A stretch of 38,586 nucleotides of DNA from Nanobdellota archaeon (GCA_021811735.1 JAJZNK010000023.1:1-38586), one strand, 5' to 3'. Positions 1 to 10,113 are shown, counted from the first letter of the stretch. Program-made: numbers and translations. The notes: generated from the letters alone by a model not told the origin.

Positions 1-121
1 CTATCACAGTAAATATTCCCTTCAAGTTAGCATTTATAGATACTCCCTTAAGGGCCGGAGAAGTTTTTTTACCCCTCTCTTTGTAAACCTTTGTCAGATT
101 TTTTATCAAAACGTCTACCAT
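1..121 (-). CDS. ABC transporter ATP-binding protein, N-terminal fragment cut by window edge
   Basis: Reverse-strand reading from ATG at 121 gives MVDVLIKNLTKVYKERGKKTSPALKGVSINANLKGIFTVI..., typical of an ABC ATPase N-terminus before the Walker A; not in the ORF track because it is truncated. Confidence 0.7.
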   Translation of the reverse strand, partial: MVDVLIKNLTKVYKERGKKTSPALKGVSINANLKGIFTVI

Positions 122-230
122 AACACACATATGAACTGCCTGCGGTATTTATCGTTTATTATTTTAATCTTGAATAATATCATATCAAAATCTTATTTTG
201 TCTGCCAGGATTATTTAATAAAGGTGTCAA

Positions 231-449
231 TTATCTGTACTTTATTTTCATGAGCTTGAATAAAAACTTCCAACGGTATAAAAAAAGCCAGCCGAGTGCA
301 AGATAAACTATGCCTATCAAGCTAGCGCCGTTCGGCCCGAAATACTTTGTCAGGAAAACAAGTATAAGGACAAATCCTACCAAAAAATAGCCAAATACAA
401 CAACCATAATGGCTATCCTTTTATTTTTCGTAAGTGACTCGGCTATCAT
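231..449 (-). CDS. small membrane protein, two predicted TM helices
   Basis: 72-aa ORF with two hydrophobic stretches (IAIMVVVFGYFLVGFVLILVFL; GASLIGIVYLALGWLFLY). Confidence 0.6.
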   Translation of the reverse strand: MIAESLTKNKRIAIMVVVFGYFLVGFVLILVFLTKYFGPNGASLIGIVYLALGWLFLYRWKFLFKLMKIKYR

Positions 450-556
450 CCAATTTAATCGAATTTATAGGTTTTATGTTTTTCCTAGCACAGCTTTCCT
501 AAGTATTTAAATTCGGCGGTATTAAAACATAAATAGATTGATTTGATTATTGTTAT

Positions 557-1045
557 ATGAAGAGAATATTTCCCATAAACATGAAGATAGGGCAGATACA
601 AGGGATAATCTCAATATTGAAGGAATTTGATGGTAGTATGTCTCTGCAAGAGCTTTCGGACGAATCCTTTCTGCAGGTAGACGATATTGTCAACATCCTT
701 GAGGCCTGCAAAACCCTTGGAATCTTAAAGGTCAAAAAACAGTATATAACCTTGGACAAAAAGCTGATAAACAAAAGTCAGCATGAAATAAGCGTGAAAA
801 TAAGAGATAGAATCACTCGCATAGAACCTTTTTCGCAGATAAAAAGAAATATCAAAAAGATGAACGGTATATCAACTACTGAACTATTTCACTCTCTGAT
901 TGATAAGGGGCTGATAAATTACCGAGACAACATGTTAGGAATAGAAAGCTTCAAAAAGGACCTGCTTATAACAGGATTGAGATTGGGGATACTTTCATAT
1001 GACCATGAAAATGACATATGGAAATTAGCTACTAAAAAAGATTAG
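557..1045 (+). CDS. stand-alone AAA-associated C-terminal domain (AAA_assoc_C-like, winged-helix type) normally fused to nitrate/sulfonate-type ABC ATPases
   Basis: IGQIQGIISILKEFDGSMSLQELSD...VDDIVNILEACKTLGILKVKKQYITLDKKLI... resembles the family pattern 'GLLEVL..LGG..D...LA..L....DDLLPIVEAAELLGFV.V..GDI.LT..G..F'; located next to a TauB/NrtD-type ATPase. Confidence 0.65.
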   Translation: MKRIFPINMKIGQIQGIISILKEFDGSMSLQELSDESFLQVDDIVNILEACKTLGILKVKKQYITLDKKLINKSQHEISVKIRDRITRIEPFSQIKRNIKKMNGISTTELFHSLIDKGLINYRDNMLGIESFKKDLLITGLRLGILSYDHENDIWKLATKKD

Positions 1046-1788
1046 CTTGCGAATATTGAGTATATCTCATTGACTTTGTTCCTGAAACTTCTGCTTCCCT
1101 TGTCTCTGGGCCGTTTTATGTCCACCTTTATTATTTTCTTTACACTGGTTGGCTTGCTTGAGAGAACAACTATCCTGTCAGACATCTCAACGGCCTCTTC
1201 TATGTTATGGGAGACCATTACTACTGATTTTGGCAGTGTTTTCCTGTCTTTTAGGACCTCTATGACTGCGTATCTGAGACTATTTGCAGTAAGCTCATCC
1301 AGCGAACTAAACGGTTCGTCCATTAACAGGAGCTCAGGATTCGATACAAGCGCTCTAGCAAGGCCCACTCTCTGCTTCATACCTCCGCTTAGAAGATTTG
1401 GATATGCATCCTCGAAACCTGTCAACTCAAGTTTGTTCAGCATGTCCAGCGCTATCTTTTCCCTTTCGTAGTCTGGCATATTCTTTGATGCAAGACCTAT
1501 CTTGACATTTTCCAGATTTGAAAGCCAGGGCAAAAGCGCGAAATCCTGAAAAACGAATGATATGTTTCTGGAAGGCCCAGTTATCTCATGATTATCAAGC
1601 ACTACTTTTCCACTGGTGCTTTTTATAAGCCCAGCAATTATCCTAAGTAAAGTACTTTTACCACACCCAGAAGGGCCTATTATGGATAGAAATTCAAATT
1701 CATTTGAATTAAATGAGATATCATCCAGAACTGCCACATTGCTTTTTGGATAGGTAAAAAACACGTTTTCCACTTTTAAGAATGCCAT
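1042..1788 (-). CDS. ABC transporter ATP-binding protein, nitrate/sulfonate/taurine type
   Basis: Walker A GPSGCGKST, signature LLSGGMKQRVGLARAL, Walker B LLLMDEPF. ORF opens at 1809, but ATG 1788 (MAFLKVENVFFTY) sits 4 nt after the permease stop and is the likelier start. Confidence 0.9.
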   Translation of the reverse strand: MAFLKVENVFFTYPKSNVAVLDDISFNSNEFEFLSIIGPSGCGKSTLLRIIAGLIKSTSGKVVLDNHEITGPSRNISFVFQDFALLPWLSNLENVKIGLASKNMPDYEREKIALDMLNKLELTGFEDAYPNLLSGGMKQRVGLARALVSNPELLLMDEPFSSLDELTANSLRYAVIEVLKDRKTLPKSVVMVSHNIEEAVEMSDRIVVLSSKPTSVKKIIKVDIKRPRDKGSRSFRNKVNEIYSIFAS

Positions 1789-1792
1789 AATA

Positions 1793-3289
1793 TCAAGAAT
1801 AAACTGCATTTACTCTGTTATATAGTCTGCGCCATACAAAATAATTTATAAGCACTATCATTGCAACCATGTTAGTAAGCAAGATGCCCATAAGCAGAAG
1901 ATTATTATTGGCAAGCGCAAGGTTAAGTGCCTTTCCAATACCTACATTGACAGATGTTATCACTTTGTTGCTTCCAGCAGAAAAATATTCTGCTACTATA
2001 CTTGCATTCCACTCTGCTGCTATTCCAGTTACGGCACCAGTTATCACGCCCGGAGCCACTGCTTTAAGGTAGATTTTTTTCCACGCCACTGCCCCGTTCA
2101 AATGAAATACTCTTTTTACCTCCATTATACTCGGAGGCAAGTATTTGGTCGTAGCCACTATACTAAATATTACGTACCATAAACCGCTCAAAAAATAAAT
2201 TATAAACGCCAAAAACTCAGAATCTCCATATACGATATATGCTATCGCAGGTAAAAGTATCGTTGCTGGAATCGATGCAACAACCTGAAATATAAGCATA
2301 TATCTCTTGGTTTTTTCGGAAAGGAATATCACGTAAACACTCACTGGAATAGAAACTGCCAATATTGCAACGAAGGCTCCCCAGATGCGCAGAAAAGAAG
2401 CTGCTAGAGACAGCAACGAATATGTTTCATACTGCAAGATTTCATTCAGGATAGAGAAATTTATAATAAGAGTGATTTTATACACAACATAAATCAGAAA
2501 AATTGCGACCGCTGCATAAACCCCATACATAATTGCCTTCCTTGCTTTTCTATTGAGATTTACGCTTAATTTTGGCATTTTTTTAGGTGAGTTGAAAGTA
2601 AATCTTTCTATTTTCCTTTTTTTATAGTCTTTAATATAAAAACGATGTGCGAACCTGTCAAAATTTTCAAAAAACAGTAGACGCGTTGCTATTACGAACA
2701 GGATAAATATTGCAATGGAGTAAATGTAAAGCGTTGCACTTCCTGTCGAAGCAGCTCTTACAAATTCGACGCCTATTCCATGTTTTACTGTATAATCCTT
2801 CGTGCCAACAGAAAATATTTCACTAGTTACAAGATAAAAAAGGCCTATGGCCCAGGATAGACTCATCTGTTCCGAAAGCCTTGGCAGCGCCGCGGGTATG
2901 AATATCTTTTTAAGCCTCTGATAAAGACCAAGTCCGGATATTCTTGCCAGTTCTATGTATTCTTCCGGCAATGATATTACTGCTTGGTAAACTCCAAATA
3001 TCATATTCCAAAGCATACTTGTTATAATCAGAAATATGACTGCAGCGTTTACTCCAATTGACCCTGGAAGATAAAAAACAAAAAGATAAATAGCGAACGG
3101 GAAAAAAGCAAGAATAGGCAGTGTTTGCAGGATGTCAATCAGTGGTGTCAAAAGCCGGTTTAAAACCTTGGACCTGGCGAGTGCTATGCCCGTAAAAAGC
3201 CCTATTGAAAGCGATGCAAAAAGAGCTATCAGCATTCTTACCCAAGAGTACGCTGTGTCTTCCAGCAACAAAAAAATAAGCAGTGACAT
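1793..3289 (-). CDS. ABC transporter permease with two fused TauC/SsuC-type membrane domains
   Basis: 498 aa; two successive permease domains with EAA-type loops (EEYIELARISGLGLYQRLKKIFIPAALPRL; PSIMEVKRVFHLNGAVAWKKIYLKAVAPGVITG). Confidence 0.85.
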   Translation of the reverse strand: MSLLIFLLLEDTAYSWVRMLIALFASLSIGLFTGIALARSKVLNRLLTPLIDILQTLPILAFFPFAIYLFVFYLPGSIGVNAAVIFLIITSMLWNMIFGVYQAVISLPEEYIELARISGLGLYQRLKKIFIPAALPRLSEQMSLSWAIGLFYLVTSEIFSVGTKDYTVKHGIGVEFVRAASTGSATLYIYSIAIFILFVIATRLLFFENFDRFAHRFYIKDYKKRKIERFTFNSPKKMPKLSVNLNRKARKAIMYGVYAAVAIFLIYVVYKITLIINFSILNEILQYETYSLLSLAASFLRIWGAFVAILAVSIPVSVYVIFLSEKTKRYMLIFQVVASIPATILLPAIAYIVYGDSEFLAFIIYFLSGLWYVIFSIVATTKYLPPSIMEVKRVFHLNGAVAWKKIYLKAVAPGVITGAVTGIAAEWNASIVAEYFSAGSNKVITSVNVGIGKALNLALANNNLLLMGILLTNMVAMIVLINYFVWRRLYNRVNAVYS

Positions 3290-3296
3290 ATAAAAG

Positions 3297-4082
3297 TTAT
3301 GTGTTCCTGCTAATTTTTAGCTTTCTAAGTATAAATGCTCCGTTGTCCCTCGCGTATTTTATCCCTGAACTTGAAATGAAGCATTCTGTAGCGCTTGATG
3401 GTAAGTATTCCGCGACACCAGATATCTTGTCTAGAAGAAACCTGTTCCCTTTCTTATCCTCAAGTTCTAGCCAAGAATGCTCTGCAGTTTCTCCCTTATT
3501 TTTAACGAGTCCCATTGTATAAAATGGTGCCAATCCAGTATTTTTCTTTTCTTTTTCTAGTATAAGCGAGAGTACTATGGAAAATTCATGGCATAAAAAT
3601 GGGCCGTCCGATATAGCCGAATCTAGGGAAAACGCCTTGCCTTTTCTAGAGTGATTTCTTTCCATGTAAGAGAAATCATATGATGTCATAAGTCCCATTT
3701 TAACACTAGCCCCATCCGCATATTCGTTCATCCGATAGAAGAGCTGACGGTAAACAGAGTCGGCTATTGACAATGCTCTTTCTACCCCTGTTTTTTTGCC
3801 TGTGAATTGCACTGCAGTATTATAAAGTGCGTAAAGGTCCCCATCTCTGTCAAATTTTTCATTTATGTATACTCCATAGATATCCTTTAGAAATGAAGAG
3901 AAACGACCTTCACGCAGCTCAGGCAGTATTTCGTACGTCAGACCTGCATTCAAAACTATATCTCCCTTTTTTATCTTGTTTGAATTCTTAAGCAATATTT
4001 TGTAGTTTTCGAGATTTACACCTGAAAGACTCAAAGTATCCTTTTCCTCCCCCTTCAGCACATGCAAAAGACCGAAGACCAT
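3297..4082 (-). CDS. transglutaminase-like/papain-fold cysteine peptidase-like protein
   Basis: Possible Cys-His-Asp triad: FLCHEFSIVLSLIL ... AEHSWLELEDKKGNRFLLDKISG. No TM segment seen. Ends 7 nt before the permease start. Confidence 0.5.
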   Translation of the reverse strand: MVFGLLHVLKGEEKDTLSLSGVNLENYKILLKNSNKIKKGDIVLNAGLTYEILPELREGRFSSFLKDIYGVYINEKFDRDGDLYALYNTAVQFTGKKTGVERALSIADSVYRQLFYRMNEYADGASVKMGLMTSYDFSYMERNHSRKGKAFSLDSAISDGPFLCHEFSIVLSLILEKEKKNTGLAPFYTMGLVKNKGETAEHSWLELEDKKGNRFLLDKISGVAEYLPSSATECFISSSGIKYARDNGAFILRKLKISRNT

Positions 4083-4125
4083 TTATTCTTATAGAGAGCA
4101 AGTAAAATATAAACTTTTACAACCA

Positions 4126-5391
4126 TCATACTCTGTTTCCAAAATCGACTATTTTTTCGCCGTCTCTGTACGCGAGATTAAAAACCAGAATTGAGGATAA
4201 CGTGAAAACTATACTCACAGCAAATGTCGGTATATATCCTAGATAAAACGAAGTAAACCCGGATAACAGAGATCCGAGTACTCCCGAGAACCCTATAATT
4301 GCCGACCACAGTCCGATGTAACGCGCCTCAAACCTCCCGAGTATATTCACATATATTATAACGGATGCAGAGATATTCCATAGTGCGTATGCGAGCCCTG
4401 CTACGAAATATGAAAACATATTCACATAAAATATATCGGCCAACATCACCGACGAGAGAATGGCTAGAAGATACCCTCCAGACCTCACAAATGTCGAAAA
4501 TCTGTAATAACTCCTAAGCGTCGCCCTAGCTTTTCCTGTCATGAAAAACAGGTAAATTATCGCTTGCCCCACTCCATTAAATATGTTTATAATGAAAATA
4601 TCAGAATAGGAAAGTCTAAATGAATAAAGGAAAGGAATGTAAGAAGTATTGAAAAGATACATTGCAAAATTTACAAGAGATATCGCTGCAAAAATAGTGA
4701 ACAACCTCCTTGCCTTCTTTCTCTTTCTTATTTTTGCAATGTTCATTATCAGATTGTGACCTGTCAATATCTGCGGGAACCGGCTTATGGAGTTTAAAAG
4801 TGGGAACAGTTTGATGAGGTGCTTTTCACCGCTCCGATCTACTTTGACTCTGTCCTTTGGGATGAGAAAGAACATTAAAAAAATGGAGATCGTGTTAAAT
4901 CCGAAAAGGATAATGAGATACCTAGCAATGACGTCACTAAAAAGGAGTATACCTGGAATGTAACCAATAGTGTTACCGACTATATTTAAAAGGCTATAAA
5001 CTCCGTAATACGACCTTAAAACCGTCTTTTTTCTCCTGCCCATGATTAGCACATTTATGGCAGGGGACGAAGCAGTAAGAACAAATGCATAAGCGGCGTA
5101 CATCACTATTGCCAGTGTTACACTGTGGATAAGGTAAAGCAGTATTATCACAGGTATCACGCCTATTACGGAAAACGCGATGAACGGCTTAATTTTTCTT
5201 ATTCTCTGCGTCAGTTCTCCCCAAAACAGAGAAGCGGGTATAACTACTAGCGAATAAGCAGTGGTCGCAAGACCCACATCTATTACATTTCCATGCAAGC
5301 TTAGAATGTAAAGTGGAATTATTATGCTAAAACCGGACGATACCGCCGCGATTGGAAATATCACAGATAACCAGTATTTTTCTTCTGCCAT
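4126..5391 (-). CDS. major facilitator superfamily transporter
   Basis: 421 aa, about 12 hydrophobic segments, MFS-like loop FWGELTQRIRKIKPFI. Confidence 0.75.
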   Translation of the reverse strand: MAEEKYWLSVIFPIAAVSSGFSIIIPLYILSLHGNVIDVGLATTAYSLVVIPASLFWGELTQRIRKIKPFIAFSVIGVIPVIILLYLIHSVTLAIVMYAAYAFVLTASSPAINVLIMGRRKKTVLRSYYGVYSLLNIVGNTIGYIPGILLFSDVIARYLIILFGFNTISIFLMFFLIPKDRVKVDRSGEKHLIKLFPLLNSISRFPQILTGHNLIMNIAKIRKRKKARRLFTIFAAISLVNFAMYLFNTSYIPFLYSFRLSYSDIFIINIFNGVGQAIIYLFFMTGKARATLRSYYRFSTFVRSGGYLLAILSSVMLADIFYVNMFSYFVAGLAYALWNISASVIIYVNILGRFEARYIGLWSAIIGFSGVLGSLLSGFTSFYLGYIPTFAVSIVFTLSSILVFNLAYRDGEKIVDFGNRV

Positions 5392-5493
5392 ATCAATGAT
5401 ATAGAAATTATTTTGGTATAAATCTTATTTTATGATAAATCCAATGCTAGTATCTCGAAATAGATTTAAAACCAAAGGTTTTCTCTAAATATT

Positions 5494-5925
5494 ATGAAAC
5501 GGCAGAGAATAATTATAGGGTTTGATGGGTCTGTTTACTCTGACAAGGCAATAAAATATGTCATAAAGAATTTTGAAAAAGGTAGTAATATCTCACTAGT
5601 CTATGTAGAAGAGCTAATAACCCCTGTATACATATCGAGTCCTGGTTTGCTCACTAATGACAACATGATCAAACAGATCAAGGAAAACGCGATAAAAGGT
5701 ATTTCCAAACGCGTAAATTTTATGAAAAAGAACGGGTTTAAGGCAGATTATTCTTACAGGAAAGGAAGCCCCGTTGATGAGATTATAAAGGAAGCAAAAA
5801 AAAGTAAAGTAGATATTATAATAGTCGGCAGCAGAGGAATGGGAAAATGGAAAGGATCCATACTTGGGTCCGTAAGTCAGGGCCTTGCAGTGAGAAGTCC
5901 ACTTCCTACACTTATAGTGAGATAA
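5494..5925 (+). CDS. universal stress protein UspA family, ATP-binding type
   Basis: IIIGFDGSVYSDKAIKYV start and GSRGMGKWKGSILGSVSQGLAVRSPLPTLIVR, containing G-2X-G-9X-G-S. Confidence 0.92.
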   Translation: MKRQRIIIGFDGSVYSDKAIKYVIKNFEKGSNISLVYVEELITPVYISSPGLLTNDNMIKQIKENAIKGISKRVNFMKKNGFKADYSYRKGSPVDEIIKEAKKSKVDIIIVGSRGMGKWKGSILGSVSQGLAVRSPLPTLIVR

Positions 5926-5948
5926 CCTACAGTGTGTAATATGGCAGA

Positions 5949-6431
5949 TTAAAGAACATATTCCCACAAGTAGTAATCTTTCTGTCCGAAATGACGTTTT
6001 ATCTTTCCAACCTTCCTAAATCCGATTTTTTTCAGGAATTTTCTGGTAGACTTATCGGAAGCCTTCGAGTCGCACAATATATTATAAGCTCCCTTGGTTT
6101 CAGCGCAAGATATAAATTTTTTCACGAGTGCCGTACCTATACCGCGGCGCCTATGCTTATCCATCACAAAAATCTGTCGAAGCCACAATAAATTCTTACT
6201 GTAAAATTCTGCAAAACAGACGCCTGCGATTGAGTTATTATCCAGTGTTGCAAATAATAGCAGATAATTACCATTCGCGCCACGGTCGTTAAATCCATAA
6301 AACGAGTCCTGTGATCTGGGAAACTTTAATGTTTTTTTGTAGTCCTTTATATTTTTGCCTTCTCGAATCCTAAATACCGGCTTTTCATCTATTTTAAATT
6401 CCATACGATGCATACTATGTAGCGTTTGCAA
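5949..6431 (-). CDS. GNAT-family N-acetyltransferase
   Basis: LRQIFVMDKHRRRGIGTALVKKFISCAETKGA (acetyl-CoA binding motif RRRGIG) and KIGFRKVGKI. Confidence 0.85.
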   Translation of the reverse strand: MQTLHSMHRMEFKIDEKPVFRIREGKNIKDYKKTLKFPRSQDSFYGFNDRGANGNYLLLFATLDNNSIAGVCFAEFYSKNLLWLRQIFVMDKHRRRGIGTALVKKFISCAETKGAYNILCDSKASDKSTRKFLKKIGFRKVGKIKRHFGQKDYYLWEYVL

Positions 6432-6531
6432 CTACCATAAGTCTTTATTTTATGTGTTTAATCGTATAATATTTAAAGATATATCTGTGAAGTTAAAGTT
6501 TTGTGTTGCCCATATTTTTATATATATCGAA

Positions 6532-7437
6532 CTACTTCTTGTTCTTCTTTTCGAAATATGAGTTCACATCAATCAATTTCTTGATTATCTCGCTTCTTGG
6601 GAGGTCGCTTGAGTCGCTCTTGCATAACGCTTTAACAGAAAATATATTGCTTCGGTTTGTAAAGTTTGTCTCGGATATGAAAATTTCTGGAACTCCTTTT
6701 ATGAATGTAATTTTCTTCAGCTCCTCTTTTGCCTTTTTCATGAAATTGTCAGGGCTTATACTAGATGGGACTTCATACCTGACCTTTACACTCCTATAAA
6801 GTTCATTGTTCACAAATATTGCTGCCTGCAATACTATGCTGTTTGGAATTTTTATCGGTATGTTGCTATCAAGCCTTATCGTGGTAAACGCAAGAGTCAT
6901 CTTCTCCACCGTTCCTGTGTAACCCGGTATAAGAAAATCATCAGAAAAAAACTTCGGAGGATAACTGGGCGCTATAAGCCCATACTGCCATGTGCTAAGT
7001 GTTACCCTGTCGCCTATGTTGAATGGTTTCGCAAATAACAGCACTATGCCACTGAAGAAATTTGATAACGATGTTTGTGCAGCCAGGCCAACCACTACTC
7101 CCAAGAACCCACCTCCAAGTATGATGGATGTTATACCTATCTTAAATGAGGATAAAGCGACTGCGGCAACTACTATATAACCAACCAGGCGGGTGACGAA
7201 TATTACTGTATTACTTGCCTGTTTGTTCCTTAGATTAGATTTTAATTCGACTATATCACTTAGAAGATTAACTATTAGTACGCCTGTAATAAGTATGATC
7301 GCTATATATACCAGGCCTTTTGCACTCTCGGGTAAAAATGAAAGCAGACTTGTCAGATAAGCGATTATGGAAAAGATTATCACAGTAAAAAGTATGAGAT
7401 ATATTCTGCTTTTTATCCTTATTTCCACTATATACAC
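6532..7437 (-). CDS. small-conductance mechanosensitive channel (MscS family)
   Basis: LGGGFLGVVVGLAAQTSLSNFFSGIVLLFAKPFNIGDRVTL is characteristic of the MscS pore/beta domain. Confidence 0.88.
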   Translation of the reverse strand: MYIVEIRIKSRIYLILFTVIIFSIIAYLTSLLSFLPESAKGLVYIAIILITGVLIVNLLSDIVELKSNLRNKQASNTVIFVTRLVGYIVVAAVALSSFKIGITSIILGGGFLGVVVGLAAQTSLSNFFSGIVLLFAKPFNIGDRVTLSTWQYGLIAPSYPPKFFSDDFLIPGYTGTVEKMTLAFTTIRLDSNIPIKIPNSIVLQAAIFVNNELYRSVKVRYEVPSSISPDNFMKKAKEELKKITFIKGVPEIFISETNFTNRSNIFSVKALCKSDSSDLPRSEIIKKLIDVNSYFEKKNKK

Positions 7438-7469
7438 ATAATACTATAATATAAAAAAATTGCCCTAGT

Positions 7470-8132
7470 TTATTTTTCGATGTAATTCTGCCAAGTGTCC
7501 ATGTCTTTTTCTACAGGCACGTAATGGGTGTCCTCATCCCATTCTGCAGTTTGTGAGTTAATTATCATTTGGGTGGTAGGATTTACATGCTCAATCATGT
7601 TTAGGATGATGCCTCTTGCATCATTCTGAGGATATATATGCCAGCATACAGATTTACCGTCTTTGTTTTTCCTTGCATTTTTAACTATATATTCCCTGTC
7701 CTCGTAAATTTCATCTAGGAACACGCCTTTTGGAAGCAACAACCTGTAAACTTTACTTGTAAGGGGGTTTAGAGTTGAATTCTTTGATTCCATTGATTTT
7801 ACGCTTGCCACGAGGAAAGTCCTTAGTCTCTGGCTAAACAGGTCAACATCCTTCCCTTCCGAGAGATATTTTACTCTACTGGGTACACTATTCTTAAAAA
7901 GGTATAAAAGAGTGTCATTCCCTTTTTCTAAAATATATGCATGAACTTTTCTATACGTTGTGTAATCCGAATCATTGTAGAGGATAATTTCATCGATATC
8001 TTCTTTGCCGCTTGGATTGACTTTTAAAACGGAATATAAAAAATCTAAGTCCGTGGCAGGACTGTAACCGATGCTACTCCCTACTACTTCAGCACCGTTG
8101 ATTAGCGACTCCAATATTTTATCGCTTTTCAT
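7470..8132 (-). CDS. hypothetical protein
   Basis: Soluble ORF, no family recognised. ORF extends to 8165, but a TATA-like CTTATATATTGG just upstream makes ATG 8132 (MKSDKILESL) the likely leaderless start. Confidence 0.6.
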   Translation of the reverse strand: MKSDKILESLINGAEVVGSSIGYSPATDLDFLYSVLKVNPSGKEDIDEIILYNDSDYTTYRKVHAYILEKGNDTLLYLFKNSVPSRVKYLSEGKDVDLFSQRLRTFLVASVKSMESKNSTLNPLTSKVYRLLLPKGVFLDEIYEDREYIVKNARKNKDGKSVCWHIYPQNDARGIILNMIEHVNPTTQMIINSQTAEWDEDTHYVPVEKDMDTWQNYIEK

Positions 8133-8199
8133 ATATACTATAGAAAAATTCCAATATATAAGCATTATTATTAAGAATATTTACAAATTTATGCACTTA

Positions 8200-9987
8200 T
8201 CAATTTTCAGGAACGTAGTCCAGCACGCGTTTATTCATCTTGTCGAACTCATCCCACAATTTTTTCGGAAATCGCTCTCCGAATTTATCAAAGAATTCTT
8301 TAACTTTTATCAGTTCCCCTGCCCAGCCATCTTTATCGAAGTAAAGCAATTTTTTCAGTCTTTCCACATCAAAATCCATGCCATTAAGATTTATGTCCTC
8401 AACATAAGGCAAAAATCCTATCGGAAATTCCTTTGCCTTTACAGTCCCATCTATCCTTTTAATCATCCATTCCAATATCCTGAAGTTCTCGCCGAAACCA
8501 GGCCAAATATAATTTCCGTTCTCGTCTTTCCTGAACCAGTTGACGTTAAAAACCTTTGGCCGTTTCTTAATTTTTTCCGCGAACTCAAACCAATGATTGA
8601 AATAATCTCCCATATTGTAACCGCAGAAAGCAATCATAGACATCGGATCATCTCTTACAACACGCGCCGCCCCTGACTGTGCAGCAGTGGTTTCCGCACG
8701 GGTCATCGCTCCCACCAGTATACCCTGCTCAAACGTTTGCGCTTCGTACACGAGCGGGAGCAGAGAGGAGCGTCTGCCTCCAAAAAGCATCGCAGATATT
8801 TCGACGCCGTCTGGATCTTCGTATCTATCGGATTTGAATCTGTACTGTTTTATTGGAGTTGTAAACCTTGAATTCATGTGAGCTGCACTGCTACCTCCTT
8901 TGTGCCATTCCTTTCCGGTCCAATCATATAATGTTTCTGGAAATTCACTAAGCCCCTCCCACCAAGGAGTATTATCCTTCGGATTCAATGCCACGTTGGT
9001 GAATATTGTATTCTTCTTTAAAGACTCGAGAATATTCGGATTGCTGTAAGGCCCAGTGCCATAGGCCACGCCGAAGAAACCATTTTCCGGATTGATACCG
9101 CGCATTTCTCCATTCTTCCCTGAAAAAAGCCAACTTATGTCGTCCCCCACTGTTCTTGCGGTAAAATCTTTGAACGCTTTGGATGGCTGTATCATTGCAA
9201 GGTTTGTCTTTCCACTTGCACTCGGTAACGCACCGCTTATGTAATAGTTTTTATCATTCTCTTTGTTTACTATTTCAAGTAGGAACATATGTTCGGCAAG
9301 CCAGCCCTCCTTCCTTGCAATTATGCTTGCAATCCTTAACGCATGCGGCTTTTTACTCAGTATTGCATTTCCCCCATACACTGTATTGATACTCATCAAC
9401 AGCCTCTCATCTGGAAAATGGCATATATACCGTTTTTCCGGGTCTAAATTGCCGATTGAATGAATCGCCTTCACAAACTCTTTCTTTCGGTTCAGCTCTT
9501 GCAGTGCTATATCTCCCATTCTTGTCAGTATCCGCATATTCACTGCTACATATGCACTGTCAGTCAATTCTACCCCGACCTGTGAAAACGACGACCCTTC
9601 GGGTCCGAGCAAATAAGGCACTACATACATCGTCCTGCCTGCCATTATCTCCTTGAATAGATCCTGCATCATTCTGAAAGCTGTCTCTTTTTTCATCCAC
9701 CTGTTCGTTGGGCCCGCTTCAACCTCGCTGTCTGTGCATATCAAAGTTCTGTCTTCGACCCTTGCCACGTCATTCTCATTCGTTCTGTACAAGTAACAGT
9801 TCGGATACTTCTTTTCATTTAGCTTTATAATCTGTTTACTCTCTGTTAAAAACGATAGGAGCTTTCTATTCTCTAGTTCGGAACCATCGCACCAGTAAAC
9901 CTTATCCGGTTTAGTTAACCCTGTCGTCTGTTCTACCCAAGATTCCAGTTCTTTGGAAACATGTTGAGGCTTATTTTCTTCTATCAC
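8200..9987 (-). CDS. pckG: phosphoenolpyruvate carboxykinase (GTP)
   Basis: 595 aa with GTP-PEPCK motifs: CHFPDERLLMSINTVYGGNAIL, GALPSASGKTNLAMIQP, VGDDISWL, INPENGFFGVAYGT, FGGRRSSLLPLVYEA. Confidence 0.95.
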   Translation of the reverse strand: MIEENKPQHVSKELESWVEQTTGLTKPDKVYWCDGSELENRKLLSFLTESKQIIKLNEKKYPNCYLYRTNENDVARVEDRTLICTDSEVEAGPTNRWMKKETAFRMMQDLFKEIMAGRTMYVVPYLLGPEGSSFSQVGVELTDSAYVAVNMRILTRMGDIALQELNRKKEFVKAIHSIGNLDPEKRYICHFPDERLLMSINTVYGGNAILSKKPHALRIASIIARKEGWLAEHMFLLEIVNKENDKNYYISGALPSASGKTNLAMIQPSKAFKDFTARTVGDDISWLFSGKNGEMRGINPENGFFGVAYGTGPYSNPNILESLKKNTIFTNVALNPKDNTPWWEGLSEFPETLYDWTGKEWHKGGSSAAHMNSRFTTPIKQYRFKSDRYEDPDGVEISAMLFGGRRSSLLPLVYEAQTFEQGILVGAMTRAETTAAQSGAARVVRDDPMSMIAFCGYNMGDYFNHWFEFAEKIKKRPKVFNVNWFRKDENGNYIWPGFGENFRILEWMIKRIDGTVKAKEFPIGFLPYVEDINLNGMDFDVERLKKLLYFDKDGWAGELIKVKEFFDKFGERFPKKLWDEFDKMNKRVLDYVPEN

Positions 9988-10113
9988 TAGTTTTATAGTG
10001 ATTATTAAAATATATCATTTCCACTGCAACAGAATTGAATCTAGATTCCAAGTTGGCAGAGGATAAATAAGAGTTGTGCTTTGTTATGGACAATCAAAAT
10101 ATCCGACAGAATA

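Noticed and set aside
8071-8676. 201-aa plus-strand ORF over the pckG 3' end
   Set aside because: Antisense to GTP-PEPCK; no recognisable motif.
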